Shown here one piece after another: positions 35,999-46,007 of a stretch of DNA of 64,000 nt (the first letter of the stretch is position 1; the number at the start of each line of letters is the position of its first letter). Both the position numbers and the translations under genes were made by a program. The notes below the pieces were generated by a model. It was not told the DNA's origin, did not search any database, and saw nothing but the letters and a program-made list of their open reading frames with translations. This stretch comes from Flavivirga aquatica (GTDB lineage: Bacteria > Bacteroidota > Bacteroidia > Flavobacteriales > Flavobacteriaceae), in assembly GCF_001747085.1 (NCBI RefSeq), contig NZ_MDJD01000034.1, forward strand, positions 310,001-374,000. Reading direction: 5' to 3'.

Positions 35999-37981
35999 AT
36001 GAGAAAAAAGTTTATTTTTCTAATAGCTTTAATGGCTTTTACATTAGGCAATTCACAAGTTTTAGAACCCGTTAAGTGGATAACTTCTATTGAAAAAATA
36101 TCTGAGACAGAGTATAATTTAATTGCAAAAGCTTCTATAGAGACAGGATGGCATCTATACTCTCAAAACGTTCCAGAAGATGGACCTATTCCAACAACAT
36201 TTACATTTGATGATGCCGAAGGTGCTATTAAAATAGTTGGTAACACTAGTGAGGAAGAAGGTCATACAGTTAAAGATCCTGTTTTTGAGATGGAAATAAC
36301 TTTTTTTGAAAACAATGCAACTTTTAAACAAAAAGTAAAAGTTTTAGGAGATAAAACACAAGTTAATGCTATAGTAGAGTTTATGGTATGTGACGATACT
36401 AGATGTTTGCCACCAACTGAAGTAGATTTGGTGTTTAATTTATCAACTAATAAAAATGCTAATTCTGAAAATAAAAAAGAAGCTTCTGCAGTAACGATTG
36501 AAGAAGATACCACAGGTAATTCTTCTTCAAATAATTCTAAAAAAGGACTTTGGGGGATATTTTTTATAGCATTTTTATCTGGTTTTGCAGCTTTATTAAC
36601 GCCATGCGTTTTCCCAATGATACCAATGACTGTCAGCTTCTTTACAAAACAAAGTAAAAGTAAAGCAGCAGGAATAAGAAATGCCATTATTTATGGGATA
36701 TCTATTATTGTAATTTATGTAGTATTAGGGATTCTAGTTAGTTTACTATTTGGTGCAGATGCATTAAATGCATTATCAACTAATGTATGGTTTAACATAG
36801 CATTCTTTATACTACTAATAGTTTTTGCAGCTTCGTTTTTAGGTGCTTTTGAAATTATGTTACCTAATTCTTGGGCAAATAAAGTAGATTCTCAAGCAGA
36901 TAGAGGAGGTTTAATAGGAATCTTTTTTATGGCATTAGCCTTGGCAATAGTATCTTTCTCTTGTACAGGACCTATTGTAGGAACGTTACTTGTAGAAGCA
37001 GCTTCAGGAGGAAGCCAAATAGGACCAATTGTTGGTATGTTAGGGTTTTCTTTAGCAATAGCTTTACCGTTTGCTTTATTCGCAGCTTTTCCAGGTTGGT
37101 TAAATTCACTACCAAAATCTGGTGGATGGTTAAATACTGTCAAAGTAGTATTGGGTTTTTTAGAATTAGCTTTAGCTTTTAAATTCTTATCGAATGCCGA
37201 TTTAGTATTACAGATGCATTTATTAGAGAGAGAAGTATTTATAGCTATTTGGATTGCTGTTTTTGGAGCGCTAGCTTTTTACCTTTTCGGAAAAATACAA
37301 TTACCACATGATTCTCCTTTAACGCATATTTCGGTGGGACGCTTAGGTCTTGGTTTATTAGTATTATCTTTTACAATATATATGATTCCGGGGCTTTGGG
37401 GGGCACCTTTAAATTTAATTAGTGCTTTTCCGCCACCACAACATTATAGTGAATCTCCTTATGGTGTAGGGTTTACACAATTAGGTTCTGGTTCGGCTTC
37501 AACTAATCATGATAACCTTCCAGAGGGAGCTCATTTAATGCCTCCACATGATATTTTAGCTTTTAATGATTACAATAAAGGGTTGGCTTATGCTAAAAAA
37601 ATAGGTAAACCTGTAATGATAGATTTTACAGGACATGCTTGTGTTAATTGTAGAAAAATGGAGCAAAATGTTTGGGTGAAACCTGAAATTTTAGAAAAGT
37701 TAAAAAACGATGTTGTACTCATTTCTTTATATGTAGATGATAAGCGTAAATTGGAAGATAATGAAGTTGTAGATTCAAAATTGAAACCAGGTAAAAAATT
37801 AAAATACATTGGACAAAAATGGAGTGAATTACAAACCATTAAATATAAAGCAAATACACAACCCATGTATGTGCTTATGGATCATAATGAAGAAAATCTT
37901 ATTGATCCAGTAGCTTACACACCAGATGTTCAAGAATATAATACTTGGTTAAAAAATGGTATTAAAAACTTTAAGAAATAA
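35999..37981 (+). CDS. dsbD: Thiol:disulfide interchange protein DsbD
   Basis: A 660-residue three-part reductant conduit that takes electrons from cytosolic thioredoxin across the membrane to periplasmic proteins. Order: signal peptide (GNS/QVLEPVKW), N-terminal alpha domain (to about 150, Cys pair in VCDDTRC), a linker, an eight-segment transmembrane beta domain (about 180-480, with TPCVFPMIPMTVSFF and SFSCTGPIVGTLL holding the two redox Cys), and a C-terminal thioredoxin domain with CVNC near residue 548 (GHACVNCRKMEQNVW). All redox Cys are present. It sits between its duplicated N-domain and a TlpA-like lipoprotein that could be its client. Confidence 0.95.
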   Translation: MRKKFIFLIALMAFTLGNSQVLEPVKWITSIEKISETEYNLIAKASIETGWHLYSQNVPEDGPIPTTFTFDDAEGAIKIVGNTSEEEGHTVKDPVFEMEITFFENNATFKQKVKVLGDKTQVNAIVEFMVCDDTRCLPPTEVDLVFNLSTNKNANSENKKEASAVTIEEDTTGNSSSNNSKKGLWGIFFIAFLSGFAALLTPCVFPMIPMTVSFFTKQSKSKAAGIRNAIIYGISIIVIYVVLGILVSLLFGADALNALSTNVWFNIAFFILLIVFAASFLGAFEIMLPNSWANKVDSQADRGGLIGIFFMALALAIVSFSCTGPIVGTLLVEAASGGSQIGPIVGMLGFSLAIALPFALFAAFPGWLNSLPKSGGWLNTVKVVLGFLELALAFKFLSNADLVLQMHLLEREVFIAIWIAVFGALAFYLFGKIQLPHDSPLTHISVGRLGLGLLVLSFTIYMIPGLWGAPLNLISAFPPPQHYSESPYGVGFTQLGSGSASTNHDNLPEGAHLMPPHDILAFNDYNKGLAYAKKIGKPVMIDFTGHACVNCRKMEQNVWVKPEILEKLKNDVVLISLYVDDKRKLEDNEVVDSKLKPGKKLKYIGQKWSELQTIKYKANTQPMYVLMDHNEENLIDPVAYTPDVQEYNTWLKNGIKNFKK

Positions 37982-37999
37982 CTTTAAAATAATTGCCTC

Positions 38000-39001
38000 A
38001 TGAAAAAAATAATATACATATTATCAATTGCCTTAGCGTTTGTATCTTGTAAAAAAGAAGTAACTAAAGATTATGTAACACTATCTGGAACTATAATAAA
38101 TCAAAATTCAGATTCTTTAGTAGTTGCGCAACGTGGTATAATAAAAACGCTTAAAGTAAATGCAGATGGAACATTTTTAGATACTTTAAAAGTAGAAGCA
38201 GGAAGCTATATTCTATTTGATGGCGTAGAGCAAGCCAAATTATATTTAAAGAATGGCTATGATTTGAAAGTAAGTATTGATACTAAAGCTTTTGATGAAA
38301 CTTTAAAGTTTACAGGAAATGGATCTGAAGCTAATAATTACTTAGCAAAAAAAGGTTTACTATCAGAAAAAATAGTTGATTACGCTGGGATATTAAAGAT
38401 GGATAAGTTAAGCTTTAATAAAAGAATTGAATCAAATAAAGAAGAGTTCTTAACTTTATTAAAAACTACTAAAAATTTAGATTCAACATTTATCAAAGAA
38501 GAAGAAAAACAAGTAGAGATTATTACAAAACAGCTAGGTATGATGTATAGTGAAAAAGAGGCTATATTGGCTTTAAAAGGAAAGGCATCACCTAAGTTTG
38601 TTGATTATGAAAATCATGCAGGTGGACTAACTTCTTTAGATGATTTAAAGGAGAAATATGTTTATATAGATTTATGGGCAACATGGTGTGGTCCTTGTAA
38701 GGCTGAAATACCTTTTTTGAAAAAAGTAGAAAAAGAATACCATGGAAAAAATATTGAATTTGTAAGTATTTCTATTGACAGAGAAAATGCTTATGAAACT
38801 TGGAGAAAAATGGTTACCGATAAAGAATTAACAGGTATTCAATTATATGCTAAAGGAGATAAAACCTTTACAGAAGCCTATAAAGTTACAGGTATTCCTC
38901 GATTTATTTTAATAGATCCACAAGGAAATATTGTATCTGCAGATGCGCCAAGACCATCTGATTCTGAATTAATAGACTTATTTAAGGAATTAAGTATTTA
39001 A
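38000..39001 (+). CDS. TlpA-like thioredoxin-family lipoprotein
   Basis: A 333-residue lipoprotein: lipobox near residue 17 (FVSCKKE), an N-terminal beta domain of the DUF4369 kind (SGTIINQNSDSLVVAQRG) and a C-terminal thioredoxin fold with the active motif WATWCGPCKAEIPF near residues 228-240. It probably reduces disulfides in envelope proteins using electrons from DsbD, encoded 18 bases upstream on the same strand. The C-terminus (RPSDSELIDLFKELSI) matches the decayed gene at 31583-32298, so the genome once held at least two close copies. Confidence 0.9.
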   Translation: MKKIIYILSIALAFVSCKKEVTKDYVTLSGTIINQNSDSLVVAQRGIIKTLKVNADGTFLDTLKVEAGSYILFDGVEQAKLYLKNGYDLKVSIDTKAFDETLKFTGNGSEANNYLAKKGLLSEKIVDYAGILKMDKLSFNKRIESNKEEFLTLLKTTKNLDSTFIKEEEKQVEIITKQLGMMYSEKEAILALKGKASPKFVDYENHAGGLTSLDDLKEKYVYIDLWATWCGPCKAEIPFLKKVEKEYHGKNIEFVSISIDRENAYETWRKMVTDKELTGIQLYAKGDKTFTEAYKVTGIPRFILIDPQGNIVSADAPRPSDSELIDLFKELSI

Positions 39002-39044
39002 TTAATTTATTGAACAAATATGGTTCAATATAATATCATATCAT

Positions 39045-40556
39045 ATGAGCGTTAAAAGTCTTTTTAATTTTAACCCTAAAGAAGAAGTATCACATTTAGA
39101 ACGTTATTTTGAATCATTTCGTAACAACATTGTAGGTGCTGATCAATATTTTACATCACCGTATGGGAGAAAAAAGGTAATTTATGCAGACTGGACAGCT
39201 AGCGGAAGACTTTATAGACCTATTGAAGAAAAATTACTTAATGAAATAGGTCCCTATGTAGCTAATACGCATACAGAAACCTCTATAACAGGTTCTGCAA
39301 TGACCTTAGCTTACCATGATGCTAGAAGTATCATTAAAAAACATGTTAATGCCTCAGCAGATGATGTACTTATTACTGTAGGTACTGGAATGACAGGAGC
39401 CATTAATAAGTTTCAAAGGATATTAGGTTTAAAGGTTAATGAAAGCTTGAAGGATTATACAAAAGTTCCTGAAGCTTTAAGACCTATCATTTTTGTTTCT
39501 CATATGGAGCACCATTCTAATCAAACATCTTGGTTAGAGACTATTGCTAGAGTTAAGGTGATTCCTTCTAATGAAGAAGGGCTACCATGTATAAAAAAAT
39601 TAGAAAACTTAATTGAAGAGCACAAAGATTGTCCCATAAAAATTGCAGCAATAACAGGCTGTTCTAATGTAACAGGTATTAGGACTAATTACCAGGAAGT
39701 AGCAAGAGTAATGCATAAGAATAATGGGTTATGTTTTGTAGATTTCGCATGTTCGGCACCTTATATAGACATAAATATGCATCCAGAAAGCGAAGATGAA
39801 TATTTGGATGCCATCACCTTTTCTCCTCATAAGTTTTTGGGTGGACCAGGTTCATCTGGTGTTTTAATTTTTAATAAAAAATTATATAAAAATTTAGTTC
39901 CAGATAATCCAGGAGGAGGTACTGTAAGTTATACGAACCCTTGGGGAGATCATGATTATATTGATGATATTGAGACTCGTGAAGATGGTGGAACTCCAGG
40001 GTTTTTGCAGGCCATTAGAATAGCATTAGCTATTCAATTGAAAGAGGAAATGGGGGTTCAAAATATTTTAGATAGAGAGCATGAACTTAATAAGGTTGTC
40101 TTTGATAGATTGTCTGCAATAGATAATTTACGTATTTTAGCACCAAAGCATACAGATAGGCTAGGGGTCTATTCTTTTTATATTGAAAATGCACATTATA
40201 ATTTAGTAGTAAAGCTTTTAAATGACCGTTTTGGAGTGCAAACAAGAGGAGGTTGTTCTTGTGCTGGAACCTATGGACATTATTTATTAAATGTAGACCA
40301 ACCAACATCTAAATCTATTGAAAAGAAAATACTTGAAGGCTGCTTAATTGAGCGTCCAGGTTGGGTACGTATGTCTATTCATCCAACAATAACAAATAAT
40401 GAAATTAAACTAATTTGTGATGCTATAGAAGCCGTTGCAAAAAATTTTAAAGCTTGGGCTAAAGATTATGAATATAACGCTATTAAAAATGAGTTTATTC
40501 ATAAAGGAAACCATGATATAGCAAAAGAAATAACTCAAAAATGGTTTAAGTTGTAA
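39045..40556 (+). CDS. Class V aminotransferase-fold, cysteine-desulfurase-like PLP enzyme
   Basis: A 503-residue cytosolic enzyme of the aminotransferase class V / NifS-like fold. Visible features are the PLP Lys in TFSPHKFLGGPGSSGVLI near residue 262, the conserved His of VSHMEHHSNQTSW, the Asp of LCFVDFACSAPY, and a Cys-containing loop RGGCSCAGTYGHY near residue 405 like the catalytic Cys region of desulfurases. It is longer than NifS/IscS and has no Isc or Suf genes nearby, so the substrate is unknown. It follows the TlpA-like gene by 43 bases and ends at a strong terminator; a link with sulfur or thiol metabolism is only suggested by context. Confidence 0.82.
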   Translation: MSVKSLFNFNPKEEVSHLERYFESFRNNIVGADQYFTSPYGRKKVIYADWTASGRLYRPIEEKLLNEIGPYVANTHTETSITGSAMTLAYHDARSIIKKHVNASADDVLITVGTGMTGAINKFQRILGLKVNESLKDYTKVPEALRPIIFVSHMEHHSNQTSWLETIARVKVIPSNEEGLPCIKKLENLIEEHKDCPIKIAAITGCSNVTGIRTNYQEVARVMHKNNGLCFVDFACSAPYIDINMHPESEDEYLDAITFSPHKFLGGPGSSGVLIFNKKLYKNLVPDNPGGGTVSYTNPWGDHDYIDDIETREDGGTPGFLQAIRIALAIQLKEEMGVQNILDREHELNKVVFDRLSAIDNLRILAPKHTDRLGVYSFYIENAHYNLVVKLLNDRFGVQTRGGCSCAGTYGHYLLNVDQPTSKSIEKKILEGCLIERPGWVRMSIHPTITNNEIKLICDAIEAVAKNFKAWAKDYEYNAIKNEFIHKGNHDIAKEITQKWFKL

Positions 40557-40591
40557 AGTTAAAACCATTTTTGAAGTGTTGATTAGTTGTA

Positions 40592-40620
40592 AAAAACCAC
40601 CGCGATAGGCGGTGGTTTTT
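40592..40620. terminator. Bidirectional Rho-independent terminator
   Basis: A perfect 12-base stem (AAAAACCACCGC / GCGGTGGTTTTT) with loop GATAG. T-runs occur on both strands, so it serves the class V aminotransferase gene (plus) and the converging cyclotransferase gene (minus). Confidence 0.9.
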
Positions 40621-40663
40621 GTTTTAATAGCTTTGGAAAATATAATTATTATTAGAAAATATT

Positions 40664-41704
40664 TTATTTCTCAATAATTTCCACTTCAAATAATTTATCC
40701 CAACGTTTTCCTGTTACAAAAATAGTATTGGTTTTTGGGTTAAACGCTATACCATTTAGAACTTCATCGTTTTCCTTTAAAGGTTTTTCAATTCTTGCTT
40801 TTAAAGGAGAGAAATCAATAACACCTACAACAGCACCATTTTTTGGATTTATAATTGCTACTCCGTTTTTTTGATAACGATTTGCATATATTTTTCCATC
40901 TATCCATTCCATTTCATTAATACCAACAATTTTACCTTTATTGGTATATACTTGAATAAATTCTTGTTCAGCTAAAGTTTCAGGGTTTAAAAGCCATATT
41001 TTTTCAGTACCGTCACTTTTATATATAGTGTTCTCATTATTACATAAACCCCATCCTTCTTTACTATTTCCATATTTAAAACTACTTAGTTTATCAAAAG
41101 TATTAACATCATATACAAAACCAGTTCCCTTTTGCCATGTAAGTTGATAAATCTTGTTATTTAAAATAGTAAGCCCTTCACCAAAATATTCATTTGCTAA
41201 ATCGATGTTTTTAAGAACGGTTCCAGTTTTATAATCAATTTTTCTAAGCTTTGATTCTTTATATTGACCTGTACTTTCATAAAGTGTATCATTAAAAAAT
41301 TCTATGCCTTGTGTATATGATGTAACATCATGTGGGTACTCATTAATAATTTTATAAGTATAAACTTTAGGAGTTGCATTATTTAGTATAGTTATTGAAG
41401 AAGTTGCTATTTGTTTTTCATTATTATAAAATACATTGGCTTCAATAGTATGTTTTCCTAATTTAAAGTTATTTAATTCAGAATTTTCTTTAATAGGATT
41501 TCCGTCTAGAGTATAAACAACAGAGTCTATAATGTGGTTTTTTTTGCTTTCTATATTAAGTTTTAAAGCCTCATTATTGGAAATATTGCCCTTTATAGCA
41601 TTAGTTTTAATAGTGAAATCATTTTTTTTCTTGCTAGAGTTAGAACCGCAAGAAAAAAATAATCCACTTAAAAATATGACTGTTAGATATTTAAATATAT
41701 TCAT
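40664..41704 (-). CDS. Glutaminyl-peptide cyclotransferase lipoprotein
   Basis: A 346-residue lipoprotein (lipobox FFSCGSN near residue 20) whose C-terminal two thirds form the five-bladed beta-propeller of plant/bacterial-type glutaminyl cyclase. Family motifs visible are YTQGIEFFNDTLYESTGQY, YFGEGLTILNNKIYQLTW, GWGLCNNENTIYKSDGT, INEMEWIDGKIYAN and LNGIAFNP. The N-terminal 100 residues are an extra beta domain. The enzyme converts N-terminal Gln of peptides to pyroglutamate. In Bacteroidota this acts on exported proteins, many of which start with Gln after signal-peptide cleavage, as in at least 14 genes of this window. It is monocistronic and converges with the gene at 39045. Confidence 0.92.
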   Translation of the reverse strand: MNIFKYLTVIFLSGLFFSCGSNSSKKKNDFTIKTNAIKGNISNNEALKLNIESKKNHIIDSVVYTLDGNPIKENSELNNFKLGKHTIEANVFYNNEKQIATSSITILNNATPKVYTYKIINEYPHDVTSYTQGIEFFNDTLYESTGQYKESKLRKIDYKTGTVLKNIDLANEYFGEGLTILNNKIYQLTWQKGTGFVYDVNTFDKLSSFKYGNSKEGWGLCNNENTIYKSDGTEKIWLLNPETLAEQEFIQVYTNKGKIVGINEMEWIDGKIYANRYQKNGVAIINPKNGAVVGVIDFSPLKARIEKPLKENDEVLNGIAFNPKTNTIFVTGKRWDKLFEVEIIEK

Positions 41705-41757
41705 GTTAGTTTTTTAATTTAAAGCAAGATATTTATTTAAAATCAGTTTAAAAAATC

Positions 41758-41788
41758 ATTGTGTACATTTTAAAAGATTGTATCTTTG
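41758..41788 (+). promoter_or_regulatory. Promoter of the SRP RNA gene
   Basis: ATTG (41758-41761), spacer 19, perfect TATCTTTG box (41781-41788). Four bases follow before GGCAAG, the 5' arm of the RNA. This gives a ruler for start-site spacing elsewhere in the window. Confidence 0.8.
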
Positions 41789-41792
41789 CAGT

Positions 41793-41886
41793 GGCAAGTC
41801 CTACACAACCAGCTCCTGTTGAATCCTCCAGGTCGGGAACGAAGCAAAGGTAAATGGTCGTAGCGGTGTGATGTAGGTAGCTTGCC
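41793..41886 (+). ncRNA. ffs: Signal recognition particle RNA, small bacterial type
   Basis: About 94 nucleotides: GGCAAG at the 5' end pairs with CTTGCC at the 3' end, and the apical part carries the conserved SRP hairpin sequence CCAGGTCGGGAACGAAGCA (41828-41846), the Ffh-binding domain IV. A run of T after 41886 acts as terminator. It guides membrane and secreted proteins to the Sec machinery. It lies between a minus-strand cyclotransferase and a plus-strand dehydrogenase with its own strong promoter. Confidence 0.93.
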
Positions 41887-42039
41887 TTTTTTGAGAAAAA
41901 CTCAATCCTTTTATAAATAGAAAAGGATTTTAAATATAGAAAAAGATTTGTTGGTATAATTTACACGCAAATCTTTTTTGTTTTATAAGGTTTCACTAAA
42001 TTCATTATTAATTTTATATTCTAATTATTAAAATATAAT

Positions 42040-42843
42040 ATGTCTAAAATTGTATTAATAACTGGAGGTTCTTCTGGTATAGGTAAATCTATTGGTGAGT
42101 TTTTAAATGAAAAGGGTTTTATTGTTTATGGTACTAGTAGGAATCCTGATAATTATAAAGAAAGCAAATTTCCCATTTTAGCTTTAGACGTTAAAGATGT
42201 TGAATCAATAAACAATACTGTTCATGCTATTATAGAAAAAGAAGCTAGATTAGATATTCTAATAAATAATGCCGGAGCAGGTATAACAGGTCCCATAGAA
42301 GAAATACCAGATGTAGAAATTAAAAACAATTTTGAAACAAATTTTTTTGGTCCTATTAATGTGATTAAATCTGTATTACCACAAATGCGTAAACAGCAAT
42401 CTGGTTTAATTATAAATGTAACTTCTATTGCTGGGTATATGGGATTACCTTATAGAGGTATTTATAGCGCTAGTAAAGGGGCTTTAGAACTGCTTACAGA
42501 GGCTTTTAGAATGGAATTAAAGGGCTTTAACATTAAAATGACTAATGTTGCGCCAGGAGATTTTGCTACCAATATCGCAGCAGGGAGATATCATGCTCCA
42601 CTTCTAGATAATTCAGCTTATAAAAAGCCTTATGGAGATACTTTATCACTTATGGATACTCATGTAGACAATGGCAGCGATCCTAATATTATGGCTGAAG
42701 CAATTTATAAAATTATAAATACTAAAAATCCTAAAGGTCATTATAAAGTAGGGGAGTTTATGCAGAAATTTTCTATTGTTTTAAAACGGATATTACCAGA
42801 TAAAATGTATGAAATGCTTTTGATGAATCACTACAAATTATAA
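42040..42843 (+). CDS. Short-chain dehydrogenase/reductase (SDR family)
   Basis: A 267-residue classical SDR: NAD(P)-binding TGGSSGIG at residues 7-14, an Arg-rich TSRNP segment after beta-2 that suggests NADPH preference, NNAG near residue 84, the catalytic Ser in NVTSIAG near 129, and YSASK with Tyr near 142 and Lys near 146. After these the sequence has NVAPGDFATN, a lid segment, and a C-terminal region found in reductases related to fatty-acid or sterol oxidoreductases. The substrate is unknown. It is monocistronic, downstream of the SRP RNA and facing the decayed region. Confidence 0.9.
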   Translation: MSKIVLITGGSSGIGKSIGEFLNEKGFIVYGTSRNPDNYKESKFPILALDVKDVESINNTVHAIIEKEARLDILINNAGAGITGPIEEIPDVEIKNNFETNFFGPINVIKSVLPQMRKQQSGLIINVTSIAGYMGLPYRGIYSASKGALELLTEAFRMELKGFNIKMTNVAPGDFATNIAAGRYHAPLLDNSAYKKPYGDTLSLMDTHVDNGSDPNIMAEAIYKIINTKNPKGHYKVGEFMQKFSIVLKRILPDKMYEMLLMNHYKL

Positions 42844-42957
42844 AGTTATAGGCTATTTATTCATGCTTTTTTTGTTTTCAGATGTTGTACGCCTTGCTTT
42901 ATATGAATAAGCATTGTAATAAAAGTAAAATATAGTAAAGGCATAGTGTATTTATAA

Positions 42958-43661
42958 TTAGTCATACTCAACTGCTGTTCTTCTTATTTTTCGCCTGTAG
43001 TCTTTTAATATTTCACCAGTTTCTGCATCTATTATAATATAGCGTTCACCTTTATCTTTTCCTTCTCCGCCTTGCTCATACAAATAATCGTAATAGCTAT
43101 CTAAGGTTTCTTTACCATCAGGGATTAATTTTATAGACCATTTTGGTTTATTATTTTCTATATATCCCGATAAATTAAAATCGGTAATATTAAAACGTTC
43201 TATTTCTTTTTGCTTTATGTTTGGCTATAACTAATGCTTCTTTCCAACAGATGTTATAGTTATTATATATAGTATCTTTTATAATTGATCCTTGTTTGTT
43301 GTATTCGATATGTTTATAAATATTGTCTCCATTAACATAAAAAAACTTCATATATTTTATCCCCCCCTTCTTCATAATAACGTATTAGTTTCCTTATTTT
43401 TATTATTTTATCATTTATATGTACTCCATCATAAACATATTGATATGTGTATATGTCAGTCTCTTTTATTAATTCTTTATATTTAGATTGGTTCACACTA
43501 TCTATGATTTTTTGAGACAAAAACCTTTCATTGTTTTTCATTCTAAATATTTCATCATCAAAACAATTGGAATTATAGTTAGAAGCATAGCCCATAAAAT
43601 TTTTATAGCTTGTACAAGACTCTATTATTAAAAATAGTAGCAGTATAATTAAGTTTTTCAT
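42958..43661 (-). pseudogene. Disrupted lipoprotein, possible immunity partner of the neighbouring toxin-like gene
   Basis: The start overlaps the stop of the metzincin gene (ATGA). It encodes a lipoprotein (LIIESCTSY near residue 17), then RKLIRYYEEGG, an overlap of two frames across a 7-G and a 7-T tract (about 43339-43367), then YVNGDNIYKHIEYN and WKEALVIAKH. A second frame change near 43210 leads into IERFNITDFNLSGYIEN, WSIKLIPDG and IIIDAETGEILKDY, ending at 42958. The last part resembles a PepSY-like fold. Two single-base shifts prevent a full product of about 230 residues. Position and overlap suggest an envelope-located immunity protein, which is inference. Confidence 0.6.
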
Positions 43662-45370
43662 TTTGTATAAGGACTTTTATGTAGCTCTTCCCATTGCCAT
43701 TTTTCGGTATGATACTTTTCACCTTTATGCTCCCTATAGTCCATATAATTATTGGTTGTTCCTTTTTTATATACTATAGGTTCTGCTGTTTTAAAGGTAT
43801 GTTCTAACCCTATGCCATGTAATACTTCATGTGCAATGTTTTCTGAGCGTATTTTACCTTCTTGATTTAAAGGCATATATGCTTTACCCTTTTTACTAGG
43901 TGATAAACCGGCAGGGTATTTAAAGCTTTCTCCAGTTTTAATACCTGTACCTAATGGTAAATTCCCAAGGTTTACAAAATAGATATCTATGTTATTTGTA
44001 CTTAATTTACTAAGTTTGTCTTCGTTTTCAGCTAAAATAAAAACGTTTTTATATTACGATTTTGTGCTCTTACGGTTTTTTCTTTGGGTAAGTATATCGC
44101 ATGGTATTTTACATTTTGAACTTCTAATATATCACTAGTTTTAGCAAAAAAATTATGTTTTAATAAATTTTTCTTTTTGTTTTGTATATCTACAACTTCT
44201 GCTATTTTATTAACCATTGTTACATCAATTAATGCTGGATTTAGTGAATGTTCCAAAGATTTTAATATTTTAGAGGCTTCTATTTTAGGAGTTTCATCTC
44301 TTAGAAAAAATTTATCATCTCCAAAAATCTCAACAAATACCCACTTTATATGTGCTATTTTAGGCTTTGGGTAAAAAACATTTATAGCGCCTAGAATATC
44401 TTTATTGTCGCCTTTTACCAATAATTGTATACCATTAATATTTGTACCAGCATCGTTAATACAAGTTATTTCTACTTCTTTTTGTCCTTTTAAGTTAGTA
44501 AGATTAAACGAAAAGTCGGGATGATTATTGAAAACTATTGCCGAATAATTTTCATCTTTTCCAGACCAAATAAGTTTTAACTTTATCGTTTGGCCTTTAC
44601 GCATGCTTAACCAATGTGGTTCGTAATCTTTACCCTGTAATTTTATCTTTTAATACTTTATGTATGCTTTTAAGTGTGCCTAATTGGTTTTTGTCTACTA
44701 ATTTTCGTTCTGGGGTTATTTTATGAAACCCAAATTCTCCTTTTCTCCATTTTTCTTTGTCTATGATGTCAAAATCTAATCGGCATTCTTTTTTCTTGGA
44801 ACCTTCTACTTCTTGAACAGGAGCATGGTATCCTTCTTCTTTATACTCAGAATGATGCCATCTGTATACATTTAAGGCTTTTTTATTTATGCGTTGTATT
44901 GCAGATAATATTTTCATTTCCATAAACAGGCTGGTTTCACGTCCGCCTTTATGGTCTTGAAATGTTTTAAAACATTCTCTACTAAATTTTACATGAGTAT
45001 CTATTAGCTCAACATATCTTATTAAATATCCTGAGGCATCATAAACTTTTAAGGTAAAGAACTTGTATACATCTGTAGGTAATGGGTTTTCTTTACTTCG
45101 GTCTTTAAACTGCTCGTCTACCCTTATCATTTCTTCCATAAAGCTAAGCCCAGCTGCATCACTTGGTATTTTAAAGGTTAAACCATTAAAAAAGATATCT
45201 GAGGCTGGCTAGCCATTCTTTCTTGTGTCCATTTCGAATTCATAGGATGCTTGAGTAATTTCTGTAGTAAAGCCTAAGTATGTTATTTCGCTTCTCATTT
45301 TAGTTCTTGGGGATAGTGAAGAAGTATCTAAATCTATTAATTTTAATTTAAAACTTTGTTTAATAATACA
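43658..45370 (-). pseudogene. Disrupted gene: TssD/Hcp-like domain fused to a metzincin-type zinc protease
   Basis: One gene reads through five pieces. The N-terminal about 150 residues (open from 45370, ATG at 45298, motifs SFKLKLIDLD, YEFEMDTRKNG, DIFFNGLTFKIPS, YVELIDTHVKFSRECF, SLFMEMKILSAIQRI) match the beta-barrel plan of Bacteroidota type VI tube protein TssD. A middle region (LSMRKGQTIKLKLIWSGKD) follows, then a C-terminal protease domain with HEVLHGIGLEH (HExxHxxGxxH) and Met-turn NNYMDYR. Lesions: TAG at 45209-45211 in place of a probable Trp, frameshifts near 44640 and near 44040, and no ATG at the extreme 5' end. No other type VI genes lie in the window. Confidence 0.6.
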
Positions 45371-46007
45371 TTATTTTGATTGGAAAAGTGTTTTTTATAA
45401 AATACCTAAGAGTTTTAATAGTTGTTTTAAATATTTGATTGAAAACTAGGTTTCTGGGGCTTGTATATTCCGTGTAAAAAGACTATGTTTTTGTCATACA
45501 AATCTAACAAATAAATATTGGTATTTCTAAATTAATTTCAAATTCGGGGAATGGGAGAAAATCCCTTGCCTTTAGGCGAAGACTTTAGTTTGATTATCTT
45601 TGTGATATGTAGCATTATCGTAAAACATTTCATACTGTTTATGATATAAAATATCATTTAGTCTAGAAAACAAAATACCGTAAAAGATTATTAACAGGAG
45701 TATTGGCAGAGCGAGTACGTTCCCTTATCCGAGAGGTTTGTAAAGCAAATGAAGTAGAAATAATAAAGGGACATATTTCATCAGATCACGTTCATTTGTT
45801 TCTGTTCCTACCCATATTTCAGTAAGTAAGTTGATGAAGTATATAAAAGGGAAAAGTTCAAGGGAAGTGATGTCAGATTTTAACGGGGTATCAAAGATGT
45901 ATTGGGGGTGTTATTTTTGGGCACGAGGATATTTTGTAGTAAGTTCAGGGACAATATGGAATGTCTAGTTTTGTTGGTACGAATTTATGCGATTGAATTA
46001 GATTTGT

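Noticed and set aside
36262-36687. Long minus-strand open frame opposite dsbD, and similar frames opposite other genes.
   Set aside because: Codon use and residue content are those of antisense shadows; the sense frames are complete known families.
45209-45666. Three in-frame TAG codons at positions where Trp is expected (45209-45211 minus; 45610-45612 and 45664-45666 plus), hinting at stop-codon reassignment.
   Set aside because: Intact genes here end with TAG (the TonB receptor at 6300, the 16675 frame), and all three cases lie in genes that also carry frameshifts. TGG to TAG is a single transition, so decay explains them.
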